From Fasciolopsis buskii (lineage: Eukaryota > Platyhelminthes > Trematoda > Plagiorchiida > Fasciolidae), in the NCBI GenBank assembly GCA_008360955.1, contig LUCM01006202.1, positions 1 to 64,000 of the forward strand: a DNA stretch of 64,000 bases, written 5' to 3'. Of the stretch, positions 36,061 to 49,500 are shown one piece after another; positions within the stretch are counted from its first letter, which is position 1, and the number at the start of each line of letters is the position of its first letter. Under the pieces are notes generated by a model. That model was not told where the DNA came from. It was given only the letters and a program-made list of their open reading frames with translations, and made no database searches. Position numbers and translations under genes: made by a program.

Positions 36061-39000
36061 TTTGCGGAATAGTTTACTCAGATGGATGACATTTTGTGAC
36101 AGAAGAATTTTGTCAAGGAGCCACAATGGAGTCCGTAAATCTAATCCAATATATTTTAGTTGCATTTTCCAATGGTAGGTTTGTTTGGCAAAACTTTTAT
36201 CAACTGCCTTAGTCCTCGAAGAAAGCCTGACATCGTGAGATCCTAGCTAACGTTTCGTGTTGTATATTCGTCACTGCACTATTTGGTTCACATAGGAGGT
36301 CTCGTTCCGATGTGGTTTTCAGTTTCAAATCGATAATGATAGGTTATAGGATGATGTACTGGTAGAAATCGTTATGCAGATAAGATTATTAGACGTCTGA
36401 AAAAGCACTATGCAAGCTGGCGAGTTGCCTCACAGTTGCTATATCTAGCGGCTTTAGTTTGCCGTATATACTCTAGTTTAGTTCAGTCTCACCTAATCGT
36501 TTGCCTTACACTCAGTGAAACGGAAGGCCAGCTGTGGACAATTTCCGCTGACCGAAGTATTGAGCAATTATTTTGCATTACTTCGTTGTCATTATTACGC
36601 TTTGTCCGATTACCGTTCTCTTGGAGAACGTTACTGTGACGTCATACTTATTCTTTGCACACGTTTTACACTAATGTACGATGTGAACCGCACAGTGGAT
36701 GGACTTTCAAAGCTTTTAATGTGCAAATAAGCACAGCAGTCTGACAAAATGATTAATTTTAATAATCAGCAAAATCTATAAACCAGAGAATCTACAGTCC
36801 ATAATCTTATATGCCGCGTTCACCACAAGCCAACGTGGACAGTACGGTGCATCCCTTTTGCCAACTTATTTCTCTCTCAGCAGGAAACAAAACCCAGACT
36901 GCTCTTTTGCACCTTGTATTCAAATTGCTTACTCCAAAGAAATATTAGAGGAGGAATTGGATAGAACCAGGCAGACATTGTTAAGTGCTGAGTAAAAGGG
37001 ATTTGTTATTTTTCTGGCCCAGGAGAGAAATGCCTAAGAAAACGTTACGGTTGACACCTAAAAGAAAAGAGGAACTTCCTTTCAATGGCGGTAGTGAGTG
37101 CGAGCTAATAGTTGGCTTAATGAGAAACGCAGTAGCACTCACGTTTTCCGCCGCTATACTAGGGGCACGCATTGCCAGTGGCCTTGCCATTTCTGCATAT
37201 ATTAAAGACAAACTGCTCCTCATTTACTCATTCATACTGATCGGTCCGTTTGTTCGCTGATGTTCGGCAAGCTTTGTAGGTTAAGCGGTACCAGACTTCT
37301 CAAGGTATCACGGAACACAGACAGACCTGAATGAAGACGGGAACAAAAGTCACTGACCGTTAAATATCATAGAATTTTGAAAGTCGCATCTCGCTGGGCA
37401 ATATCTAAAGATGATTTTATGGATAATGACTCAAGCTTCTGCATGTAGTAATTAGTTAGGTAATTAGGTAATTAGTTTCCCAACCACACTCGTGTACAAG
37501 AACGTCACGTCCAATTAGGCTTACCTCGACTGGGATGAATCAAGAAGATATATAATGGTTATCAATATTTCGCTAAGAACATATGCATAGTAATGACTTG
37601 ATGGGATCAATCCGGAAATACACCCTTGCTGGTGGCCGGCGTCATTAGCTCTTGCATAATCAAACATGGCTCAATAATCAGGATACTTGCAAACCTATAG
37701 TTGGCAGTCACATCACAACTGATACCAGTTCAGTGACCACTCGGTCAGTTAATTGATGAATAATTCATAAATATAGACCATTTTTCATGCAGGTGGAAAG
37801 GATAGAAGCATGTGCTAATTTCTACTCAAATGTAAAGCGATTCATTCGAATATATTCCATTTATGAAATTTAATAGTTATAATTTAAACCCACTTTATGT
37901 ACCCAGGGTACATGCGATTTTACGCATCACACACCACAGCCATTCTTCATAATATGGACAAAGTGAAGACCGGACGTAAGTCAATTATTTAGCAATAACG
38001 TAACTATTACAAATCCACGGCATATTTCGGACGATATGTAATACATGGGTTAGTGAATCCACTTTCATCGGGCTTCTATTCATCAGTAATTCTATTACCT
38101 ACTTCGTATTCACCAAGTCTCACTATCAAAGATATGTCGAAGATTTTAAACCTGTCCTTAATTGTATGCGGTTTGATTGCTCTTCGGTGGAGTTTTCCTT
38201 CATTTTGGCCATAGTACTTCACATACGCGATAGATGAAAAATTTAAATACTTAATGCTGACTTTTAAATTGCATATAAATCATACGACAAATATTCCATC
38301 GCTGAGAGCTTAAATCCACGAAACGAATTATTTTTCTATATGCGCGAATAACGTGATCAAAACATTGATTATCACCCCTGATAAGTTTCTTGTGGGTTTG
38401 CAAGCAACCTTAAAACATTACTAGCTTGTACATAACGCCGTAACGGTAAGATTCCAAAGCTGAAGCGATAGTGTACTTGGAATTTTTATGGTTGATTCAG
38501 GCACCAGTTACCCAGCGTAAACAAATACGAAAACACTGCTTTATTCGCGGATTCTTTAGCAGCGGGAAAAGCCTAAACTGGGAACCAAAATAAAAGCTTC
38601 CAGATACCATGAGCAATGGCTCGTTCATGGCATCCATTTTTACATTACATTTTAGAAACGAATAACAGAGCCGATAAACAGCATCTCCAACCATTAACAT
38701 TTATTCGCTTTCCAAAGCAAATGCTTAACTCGTTTAGAAGACTAAATAAATTCCATAGTTTCCGTTTGATCAATGAATTTGTTCTGATAACTAGCCTATA
38801 ATGCATTTGTTTAGGAGGAAAAATGTGATGCATTCTCCTGCACTTTCCTTCATTTGGATTAAATCTTCAGTTACAGATATGAAGTAAACCAGCACAGTGA
38901 GCGTATAACGATGCGGTTAAACAGGTTACACAAGTGGTATACGACGAACCATGCGCGCGAAGGGTTCACTGATAATTGGGTGAGGATTGACATACCCCAG

Positions 39001-42000
39001 GTTTACTCATGAACTTGCATTCGGCTGTCGGCCAGGAAGGTTAGGCCACACCGTCGAATATTGTTCTACACAGAACTCGGCTTGGTTTGTCAAAATTTAG
39101 TTGCATAAATTATCACTGACTATAAAGATACGTTACTGTTGATGAGTATTGTGGAAGCCGAGCCAGCAGAATCTCGTTGCTCAACAAAGACGACTACATT
39201 CGTAGTTAAATTACATTGCTTTAATTGAGGTGTCAATGATGCTCTCTGACTGTTAACATCAAATCAACAAATTCAGGCGAAGCACTGTTCTCATATTGTA
39301 AAATAATTCATTTCACTAGTGATATGCGTCCGGAAAGCGATATTTTAAATACAGATTGCTGTGAAAATGACTAGATGGCTTTAGCGATTAGCAACCCTCG
39401 GTGGACAGTATAACCCCTCCCATGAACCAACCGTTTGAGACTGTACGACGAATGTAATCTTCCTACCAATACCGTTTCCCACGGCAAATACTCTGCATAA
39501 CGAAATGAGTGATCCGCACTGGTGCTGATCTTCCAAGAAAGATTACCATTGTGGTTTTCGTCAGTTACCTTGCTTCTCAAACGTTTGCGCAAACGAAACT
39601 GAAGTAAATTATATGTCATAAAAGTTGAGCGTTATTTCTGAATTTATCGAAGGTCAATGAATTTTCTATACCACAAAAGTTATTTAGCAGAATCATGCTA
39701 ACTAAGGTAGAATTGTTGTAATAGAAATTTAATCGTGTCAACAATGCCCGTAATGGAATAATGATTGATAGAACTGTCAAGTTGAAACATTCTACTTTTT
39801 ACTTTGGTGCGACGAAAACAGAAATTTCCTAACCTTCCGTCAATTTTCAGCTCCAAAAACATTACTAGATTCAAATCTTGATGTTCTTACATATACTGGT
39901 CTTGTATCAGTAAAGGTCCGGAATATAGGTTTTGAAAGCCGTTTTAGTTGTTTATTCACCCAAACCATAACTCGGTTATTTCGTTAAACATACTTGCTGT
40001 CGAAAGGCGTCAGGACTATTCCGTCACTGACAAACGCGCAGCTGCAGACATCCATTTCATTACGGAAATTTTGTAACAAGCCAGATAAAGTTGTATAAGA
40101 AATCTATTTAGTGATTGCGTGCTTTGAAGACTCGGTTACAACAAACGTGTTGAAAGTTTTCTAATTGTTAGGAATTCGTTGACGGCAAGTTTATTCTGGG
40201 TTCCTCCATTTTTATAGGCATGATTATACAGTACTTTCTCTTCCAGGTAAAGGCATTCACATAATGAGAGAAAATGTGCGGATGATACGCCAAAACTTGA
40301 CTACCTAGCAGCGGATTTATACACAAAGCTAGCGAGCATACCAGGATACCGTGAGTTACACAACTTCGTAGTTAGGGCAAATAAATGAAAGGTTTCCCTC
40401 ATTCCGTGTCACATTTGAATGGACAGCTATTTCACTATTTCATTAAAGCTGGGCTTTATTTCTTTTGTGCACATTTTATTCCACATGCATTATCGAGATG
40501 ACTGATGTTTCGCTAACTAATAAGCATTGATGTTCAAAAATGAACAATCATTTTCCAGAGTATACCAACAAATCCACTGGGAGGAAGAGTTCCCCGAAGT
40601 TTATGAAAAAAACCGGAAAAAATGAATGGCAACGTGCATTTTCTTAGAACATGTACGTCACTTTTCAACAGAACGCGTGCAGCTCTAGTTCGACTACCGG
40701 TTTAAGGTCCCGAGTCTACCGAAATCGGTGGAGTAAACAGTAAGCAGTATAAAAGAGCGTCATAAACCATGACTTCTCGCAATCAAAACATTTATTTGGG
40801 GGTTTTGTGTTGGTACTCGAAATCAGTGGACTGGGATATTTTCTGCTAACCAAAGCATTCGCTGCTTCCCTACATTTCCCCATCAACCAATGTCCTCGGC
40901 CACTGATTATTCTCCTGGTTGGTTGCATTGTGTTGTACAGATTTTTCGTACAATCAATAATGTCGCATTCTGAATCTATGGAAATAATTGCCAGATATCT
41001 AACGCAGCGGATGAGGTTGAAGATCCCTCTCGTTCCCGAAGCTTATCTGTTCTAGAATTCAGCGTGATTATTGTTGCTGAGCGCACAAGTTATTTGGTAG
41101 AGTCCAGATGTTCACTCGGATTCCGGGTAGTTCGCTTTGATGATAACTTCCTCGAAGGCCCCGATTGAAACTCGAATCAGTAAGCAAAAGTGCATGACTG
41201 GTGGCTACTACTGTTGCGCAACAGACTGAGCGTAGTAATAGTGAAACCACATCTTTAGATAATTTCTTCTAGGAAACTCAGTATTGAATTATTCGAGCAC
41301 CAGTCATTCAGCTTTACGTTTCCAATCAAATCTTTAATCGTTTACTTTGAGTGCAGTATACACGAAAGATTATGCAACTGCAGCCTGTTTCCATCTATCC
41401 AGGTTGAACACCCAATAAACTGACTCAAGTAGGATTGATAAATTGAACAACTTAGTGAAGTTTTTGCTTGCATCAACTTGAGGTCTCATAAATTTATTCG
41501 ACAACATCGATAAAATTATACTTGTCACAATTTCTGTAGGATTTTAAAGAAACACTTGAATATACACTGGAAGATCAAAACGTGCTCACATTGAAAACGT
41601 ACTCGCTATTTTTTAGTAAGCTTACCGACACCAAAGATTTCAATGTAATTCCAAATCACGTTACTTTTTTCTCAGTGGAATTAGATGAATTAAGTAATCA
41701 ACCCCGACAAACGCACTACTTTCACATTACCGAGCTACCCGTCGCTTTAAGGTTACTGTGTGATATTTCTATGTATTCGAAAAAATTATTCATCTTTATA
41801 ATTAAGATTTGTGGCTCATTTTTAGGGTCTTTCAGGAAGCAAAATGTGACGTTACTAAAAACGTTTTCCGGAAAACAATGAACGAATGTAACTACTTAAT
41901 TTTGGTTTACCTGCTAGCATATATCCATATTTAGCAAATAATCTGCACCACTGCATCTCGGAGTGTACATGGGATAAGAGAGCATTGTAACAGTGAAATC

Positions 42001-42004
42001 GATT
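36061..42004. other. Long unannotated stretch
   Basis: I see no gene. A 91-codon plus-strand frame at 36985-37260 has a Lys/Arg-rich first half and a hydrophobic second half that could span a membrane, but the antisense strand is equally open and no exon signals are evident. A short TAATTAGG-type tandem repeat lies at about 37449-37476. The rest is unrecognised. Confidence 0.5.
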
Positions 42005-42230
42005 TCAGTTAGCAAGTAACTTTACTAGGCGAGTAAATTCCATATATTCCAGAGGCCACCATATCAACAAGGATCGACGTAATTCTAGTGACAGCCTATG
42101 AATGCTCCAGGTGAGATCGGTTTGACGATATTCCTCCTTGGAAGACATAAACTGCTTCAACATATTTTGGTTTTGGTTTGCTTGATTTGCTGTTACTTTT
42201 GTGTAAGTCCTCCACAAATAGTCTTCCAAT
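42005..42230 (-). pseudogene. RT fragment (finger-palm part) of a non-LTR retrotransposon
   Basis: A minus-strand frame reads QANQNQNMLKQFMSSKEEYR, then SIHRLSLELRRSLLIWWPLE, then YMEFTRLVKLLAN. This parallels the segment QAGFR....DQI.TLRQ..E...EYR, FDS.DR..LW..L.Y.GVP.KF..L.KAL that runs through RT motif A in trematode non-LTR elements. Motif A aspartates and the glycine-rich parts are gone and the next motif (VRQGCP) was not found downstream. It is a short relic; the call rests on the order of weak matches. Confidence 0.3.
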
Positions 42231-43959
42231 ATTATTTTTATAATAACTGATCTCCGCGATGAAAAACGTTGCAACAATGTCGGACACCGTCATACAATAA
42301 ATGGACCAAATAGCAACTGGACTGTAGCACAAAACATTCAATTTTAACAGTTTATCTAATGTCACATGCATAATTCCATACTCTGTTTGAGTGTTGCATC
42401 TTTTAGTTACTAAACATCACCGTTTACTCTGGCCATATGACCTACCCCGTTCGCCGCAAGGCTAATACGCTTTGTCAAATGATGTGAATAAACGAATGGC
42501 CAAATAATATGCTCAATACCTATTGAAGAAATACTCGATTCATGGTCAACAGATATGTTCTATTTTTGTATTTGTATACACAAATGGACTATGCAGATAC
42601 AAAAGCTTTATCGTTGCATACGCAGATAGCCCCGTGTTGAAGCATATAGGGAATTCTGCCGATACCAAGAGGGGGATAACTTTCATAATTAAAATTCCCA
42701 GTAGCAAGAGAGGAAAAACCAACTGTTACCTGCAGATTGTGGTGCAAGGCGCATGAACGATTTCATTGGTCAATGGCAACGTAAGGGTCAGAATTGGAGT
42801 GATTTTGTGTCTCGTAAATGGCATGCATTCATTGGTCAGCTGCCGGAATGGTCTCCTATACAACAAGGCGTTTGGTATCATAGAGATAAATATTTGTAAG
42901 GATGAAAACACAACGAACAGCAGTAATCGATATGGTGCACTGTTTGACCGATGTAATTTGTTGAAGGGGCAACAAAACTAAGGAGTTATTACCAATGATA
43001 AAACGGTGTTGTTGAGATAAATTTCTGTGGTTGTCCTGAATCGAACGGTCCCGCATCGGGGACTTGTTTCTGCTGATACTGCGGAAGTTAATGTAACCAA
43101 TGAATATCCTAATTTACCTCTAACTTTCAGTGATTCGGAATTGGTTTGAGTTGTTTGCATTAACTAATTATTTTCCTGAATGAAATAGCATAAATCACAA
43201 AATGTTCCGTAATATATGGAAGCAGCCACACGTTTTCAGGCACGTACATAGGTTATCTTTAGCTGTAGGGTTTATCTAATAGTGGTTAGCCTCAAAGAAC
43301 CTGAGCATGGACACTTATGATAAGCTGCTATAAGCACATCGTAATAGTTGCCAGTTTGGCAGCATACAAAGAGGCAGCCATTTGCCCTCTTAAATACCTA
43401 TTTGTCTTGAAGCAAACTGGAGAGCTTGGGGTGTTTTCAAAATGCTGCATTTCATCGTTACCTTTGCGAAACTGTCTCAAGGAACAGGCACAACGAATTT
43501 ACTTACTGGTTCTTTGAATTACTGAGATTCCGTGAGGGGCTGGGTTTGAGCTCACGAAAAAATTTGTCTTGCATTGTTGGAACTCTAACAAAAAGCCCTC
43601 AAAAATTCCTCTTTTGCTAAAGCCCATGCTGAAGTGTGTACCTTCTGACAAAAGCTTCACCTGTGTACCCTATTAATTGGTATGTTGTGCACCACTGTCC
43701 TGCCTATTTGATAGATCTGCCGCTACGTGCCGGTGGTCCACAAAATGGTCTGCTTTGTTGCGTGCGCCTGATCATGAGTGTGAACACTGTCCAAGTTGAC
43801 TGTTTTCACTTCTGCGTCCTCATGGACAAAAACCAGAAGAGCGGATCCCGTCTCATGACAAATTTGTGCTCACAGAATCTTCCGTTTTAATTAGGTAAAA
43901 GTTGTGGTATTGTTCACATTTAAGGATAAGATTTACTCTGCCAAGCGCTTTAACACTTT
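42231..43959. other. Unannotated DNA
   Basis: I see no gene. Frames of 64 to 84 codons at 43.3-43.9 kb (+) lie just upstream of the next RT relic and could include its decayed N-terminal part, but no motif could be placed. Confidence 0.45.
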
Positions 43960-44430
43960 CAGGCTATAGAAGAGATAACGGTTTCTGCGGTCTGAACACT
44001 CTTGAACTTACTTCAGGTAAAGAGATCCATTCAATTTATTTGGAACAGAGTATAATACGTAAGTGGCTTCGATAATTCAGGGATGTTAAGAGCCTTTGAT
44101 CGCATGGTTCAAATACAGTACCAAGCAAACGTGCAAAACAACTAAAGCGTTATTACACTTTGACTGATTCAGCTTCCGATCGAATAATCCAGCTGTTTTA
44201 GATGATATTCACTAATATAAAAGCTTAAGGGTAAGAAATTGAAAACATCAATGGACATAGGCTGCTGAAAACTGAAGAACATGTTCAAAACCAAAACAGT
44301 TCCAGAGTTTGGCTTCGTAAATACGAAAAACCTGCAAATTTTGCCGCTGGGAACACGCTTTTATTCCGACAAGGGATTCCATTTGCGAAGGTCCATGGCC
44401 TAAACCTCTGTCTTTTTATTAACGATGTGC
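43960..44430 (+). pseudogene. RT fragment resembling CR1/Jockey-type elements
   Basis: On the plus strand, NGFCGLNT and SGKEIHSIYLEQS (about 43975-44050) resemble the QHGFR...C and GK.VHAIYLDFS segment before motif A. RAFDRM near 44090 resembles the KAFDRV of motif A. Then, in one frame, GHRLLKTEEHVQNQNS is followed by FRQGIPF and GLNLCLFINDVL (44370-44425), matching [21 protein letters not shown]. Stops lie between the blocks, and motif A appears both as a decayed form and as RAFDRM, so the alignment there is uncertain. The YADD/FADD box expected further on was not found. This style (GVPQG...FINDL) differs from the VRQGCP style of the relics at 16.4 and 20.2 kb, suggesting a different clade. 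Confidence 0.35.
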
Positions 44431-45995
44431 TGAAATCGTGAACTGACCAAGTGGCGTTGGCCGTTCTGAAAGCCAGATAAGGTAGTCTGAGACTACAGTA
44501 TGGTGGCACTAATCTTGTGGATGAAATTGATTATTGTCGGACATAAATTTCTGCATGATCTGCGTGATATTGATTATGGGACATCTGTTACGCTGCAATT
44601 CATTTAGTGGTCACGGAATCCGCGCCGTACCGTACGTGTGACACTGTCAACAATTAACTTTCAGCCACTCACAGCGCTCTGTTTTCCCCGACCTTGGTGA
44701 ACAGTTGTGTACTCCGTCGTGTCTGTGGTTAGAGCCTTCTTAAGTCTATCGGATGAGGGCGTACTGTCAATCCCGGCTTCAGGTATGCCTTCGGAGGCCG
44801 CATACCAGATGTTTTTTCAGACAGTTCAGTCACGTCTGAGAAGCAAAAATATGAACAAAATGGTCTCCTACATGAATATCAATAGGAATTTCGTATTTAT
44901 TCCGCGGCCGAAGATACTCTATCCCTCATGCTCGCCGTTCTCTGAGTCACTAAGTATATTTTGGAAACATTTGGGCTAGAATCTTTAGGGAAGTATAAGG
45001 AAATCACGACGATGTACCAGTCATTCTTGCGCTTCTCACCGATTACCCGAATTTGTAACCTATATTGGACTAAATCCTGTCATCCGTTTTAAATATGTAA
45101 CCTCTAGTACATAAATAAGAGCACTTCTAAGGACAGCTTCTCAGGAGACCTTAGGCTTAGATCTTTCAAAAAAGAGATAAGCACATAACCAGTTCTTAGG
45201 CATGTGTCTGCTGTAGGCAACAAGTACTGCGCTAAATTACTGCATTGCTACAGCCAACCATACCTACTTAGCCGTGCCCACCGGAGTGAGCAAAACTGAA
45301 TGCTGTGACTTAAGAATGATTAATTTGGTTGTAAGAGACTTAAAGTTTAGTGGAGATCAATGCGTTGTTGACCCAGACTGATAAGATTCCGCACAATTTC
45401 GATAGATACGTGGGTAAGCTGTTCTAGGTAAGGATTTAGTATATCAGACAGAAGCACATATGATCATAAAAAGGGAGGACTGATTGATAGTGCTATTTAT
45501 TTTACTCTAGGTCTCACGAAATGCGACGCCAAATGATTGCTAGCGTAAATAGATTTTCATGTAAAATTCACATACTGAACTAACCCTGAGTGCAAATTGA
45601 TTATCGATTTTTAATTCGCAGTTCATGAGACTGGGTGAAATCCAAAATATACTGCGAGTGAATATAGTGAAAACAGTTGACTAAAGATTAGGAACTCCTG
45701 CAATCAGTTGAAATTTCTACTTGGTTTCTTCCAGCAGCTGCTTCCGTAATTATTTGATTCTGTTGACCGAGGAAAAAAGATTGGCAGGTGATGTATCATG
45801 CAGTGAATCCTTGTTAGTAGTCGACTGTGAATGACCGAGTAGATCATGGAATGTGCTGATTTCGTGTATTCCGTTGCAGTGTTAGATTTTCCATCACGTT
45901 AAGCAAAGAATCCGAATCACTCAACAAGTACGATTCTTGCTCAGGTCACCTCTCGTTGCATAGCAATTTCTTTCGGTATCAGAAAGAGCTTGCAT
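44431..45995. other. Unannotated DNA
   Basis: I see no gene or named element; open frames reach 90 codons (44707-44979, +) without recognisable content. Confidence 0.5.
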
Positions 45996-46590
45996 ATTAG
46001 CGCGTAGAGGATTGCTCGCAATCTGTCCATTGGTGGTAGGCCGAATCACCACAACCTATCTGTACAACTATCAACATGAGAATGCCACTTTAAAATATAT
46101 AGCCTAGCGCCGGATTGACGGCGTTACGTTTTGCGCGAGAACTGCATCAGACCAGAAAATGTCGTCCCAAAAGAGACAGCTGCCAGAGGACCAGTTTGAT
46201 CAAAAGGTGAAATATTTTTTTTGGAATAAATGGAACTTTATGAAAATGAGGAGTGGAATATACAAGCACATGAGCAAGCCGTGTCTGCTAGTACACAAAG
46301 CGCAGCAGGTGTAATGCTTTGGTAAATTGGTGTTGCTGGATTCACATCCAGTACAGAATTCGGGAAGAGCATACAACAATATCTGTTGACCAGTTAAATA
46401 CACTGATTTGATAAGACTAAGAAACTCAAACGGGACAGCCAACTTTTTAGAACATTCCAGATGTCTCCATGTATAGCGATCGTTTCCAGTATCCGTCAGT
46501 GGCCGGTAAAATTTCACTTCAATGCACACGAATAGTAGAAGCAATACGTCTACTTGATGTGAACAAATTGACGCCAAATAATTCAAGGGT
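45996..46590 (-). pseudogene. Internally deleted RT of a non-LTR retrotransposon
   Basis: The minus-strand frame 46586-46200 contains FYRPL, DRYTWRHLECSKK, FEFLSLIKSVY and LPEFCTGCES, following the family's YRRP, FDS.DR..LW..L...GVPEKF..LIKALY and SPEF.T.SGVRQGCP. The glycine-rich VRQGCP box is broken and the whole YADD region is missing. Only about 150 bp later a shifted frame gives DRLWWFGLPPMDRLRAILYA (about 46066-46000), matching the C-terminal NRLRWLGHVLRMP..RLP..LFA. Roughly 150 residues that should separate these parts are absent, so the copy has an internal deletion as well as stops. Confidence 0.5.
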
Positions 46591-49500
46591 TAGTACTGAA
46601 TACAACAATGTTGCTGAAATTTTGACTTTGCGATTAAAATGTCAACGGCTCATGAACAGAGTATTTGTGTGGCCTACATCAAACGAACGCATTGAGGTTC
46701 AGGTTACAAGTGAGAAGACTCACATGGTCGTGCCAGATTCGAACGGGGATAATAATTCCTAAAACATAGAAGCAAGATTTTATCATATTGCTTTTTGGGC
46801 AAATAAAGTACATAACTACCGACTCTAGGCAACGATTACCACTGTCAATGACCGGGCTGCAGTGATCTTGATACCACCGACGACCGTTAAGCACGCCAGT
46901 TCAGAATTTCCCATACAATTGTAAAGCAATTCAGAAATGGAATTCTAAGCTTGTCTTATGTTCTTCGACGCAAACCCATCAGGATGTCTTGAAGGCTCAA
47001 CACAAAATTCGCTCTGTTAAAAGAAGACATGAACAGGGCAATGGGCTTTTTATCAAAGAAACCTTATGCGACATTTAACGAACAGAGATTTTATAGTGCG
47101 CATCGAAGACAACCGAGCATGTGCCGAAATCGGGAAAGTTTCTTCCTCACGTTTAGTACACTAAGGTTTCGCAGAAAATTGCATGAAATTTAACTTGCCC
47201 ATAGGAACTCTGTATACCATCCTGTTCCTCTTGCAGGATACATGAAACGGATATGAAAAGCATACGGCGTCCCGTTGAAACCTGAAATCCATTGTTTTCG
47301 GCTGATCTGCGTATTCTGTTTATAACTCAGCCAGTTTCCATAACTCAGGGGAATAATGAAACAGCTGTTGATTCTTCGTCTTATAGTAAATGGCAGTTCA
47401 CGTGCACCTGAGGAACAGGGTACCCGGTTCGGCACATAGGAAGGCATGCTGAATGTATAAATCAGCATCATTACAATTGATCGAACGTGACTGGATCAGA
47501 TAATTTAGTCAAGAATAATGGACTATTTCGTTCCATCTGCACAGATTGATGTAGATTTAAGGTAAATATTAAATACCAAATCTGGTGTATGGCCCAGACC
47601 ATCATATTTATTTGAATGCTCCTTATTTTTGCGCCCTGAAGAGCTACGCTCGATCTATCAGTCTGTCATGAGCATCGACCTAAAGTAAGGTTACCCGACC
47701 AGTACTTTGTGAAAATCGACGCGATATATTTCAAGACAATCAATTTATCACGATGTTCATTGCACGATGCATATGCAGACGAATTTCGTTTATTTCCTCC
47801 CAATCCCATTGAACCTTTAACGTATTCTGTTTATACGTTAGTGGAACAACAAGAACAAACTTGCCCGAGAGCGTAATTCATACCGTCCATCCGTTGTGGT
47901 TTGATTCACTTGCTCAGATTAACGGCCTGCAGGTGGTAGAAAAGTAGGCGACAATTCCAAGCTAAGCTAAATTGGAAGAACATTGTCGTCATCATCAACT
48001 TCATCGACCTTTAACGCCAAGCAACAAGACAAGCCTTAAGCCAAAAGTTACATATCATAGCAGGTAAAAGCCGAAGTAAGAATCAGATGTGTTATAGATA
48101 AAGTTAGTAGATTATTTTCTGAAAGATTTTCGTGCGCCCATCTGCGTAGTTCTTTGTTGTCAGTTATGTCAGTAGATGTAAGTTAATGCAGAATGTAGAT
48201 CAACTGCTGCAGATTATGTCAAATAGAGCAGCATAATTCAGCAGCAGTATAATTTCGTGCATTATACCGGTCTAATGAGCTGTGTCATTCTACTGATCCC
48301 CATTGATACTAGACCTCTAAACACTTGAAGCTACGCGATAACTGGTGGCGCTCATTACCTTCGCCAGCTAAAACGAGTTCTCTTTAAGGTGTCTGCGTGA
48401 TCAACGCAGGTAAATTTTTAACCCTGCAATTCTTTGTCATTATCATACATCTCTTCCAACAAACACCTAATTCAGGGTTGTGTTGCTCAAATAATGTCAT
48501 TGTTCAATTGCATCTGGTTTCGTTTTCAGTCCTCGAATTTGACCACCGACTTACACTGTTCGATATTAGTAATTCACACGGACATTGCGAAGTTAATTAA
48601 ATCCCATTTAGGATTAATCCTTTGTCCTAAAGTCTGTATGTCCAAAAACCAATAATTTTGCTGTAACTAACTACAAGTAAGACTGACGCCTGCCTGTAGC
48701 CAAAAATCAAAGCGCACTAGTTTTGATGTGGACACTGAAGAACTGAATATCGTCTTCCCTCAACTTAGTGACGAATATCGAAGATGGATTTCTGAAATAC
48801 CTTGTCATGCCAGACTATGGAAAGCTTATCTCTACAATTTATGCTAAAACGGACTCCAGGAAATGGATGTCAGGAAACATTTTCAACAAATATCGTTGTG
48901 TCTTCTGAAATAAACATTTCGGAGAATTCTACCTTCATGCAGGTAAGCCCTGCATAGATGTTCCCATGACAATTTCTAATATGCTTTTAGACCTAACACA
49001 AATACTTTAGGTGCAGCTACTTTATTTTTTACCCTAAAATGAATACGCAAAATCAACTTGACCCTTTTTGACTTCCGTCCACTTAACTAAGCCTCAAGAA
49101 TCTAATAAATACAAAATGAGATTAAAATGGATGTTAACAAGATTTATTCCATGGGACAACTGACCGTTTAAGTGAATGAGTGCAATGCACTATGGTGCGA
49201 CACCGACTCAGGCGATGGATGCCATTTTTCCGTACACTTATTTCCTACCTAAAGTGGTAAGTTTACCGGCATCTCGTCGACTCGACCCAGTTAAATCTCT
49301 CTGGATTTCAATACATCTGATGAATATCTGGAAAAAGCGTAACCCACTTTTTCACTAAGTATGGTGGTAAGCTAAATTTCTCCAGTTTCAGGGAATGCAT
49401 TTTTAGCCTCACTTTCCACCGATCTAGCTAACAGTGAAGTGTCACTCTTCTTACCGTCGCCCGAATAAGTTAGACTAATTATAATTTGTCACAAGTGGTC

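Noticed and set aside
36985..37260. 91-codon frame with a possible membrane segment
   Set aside because: The antisense strand carries an 80-codon frame over the same bases and no exon signals are seen; not enough to call a gene.
46469..46762. 97-codon plus-strand open frame as a gene
   Set aside because: It lies largely antisense to the RT relic at 45996-46590 and shows no motif of its own.
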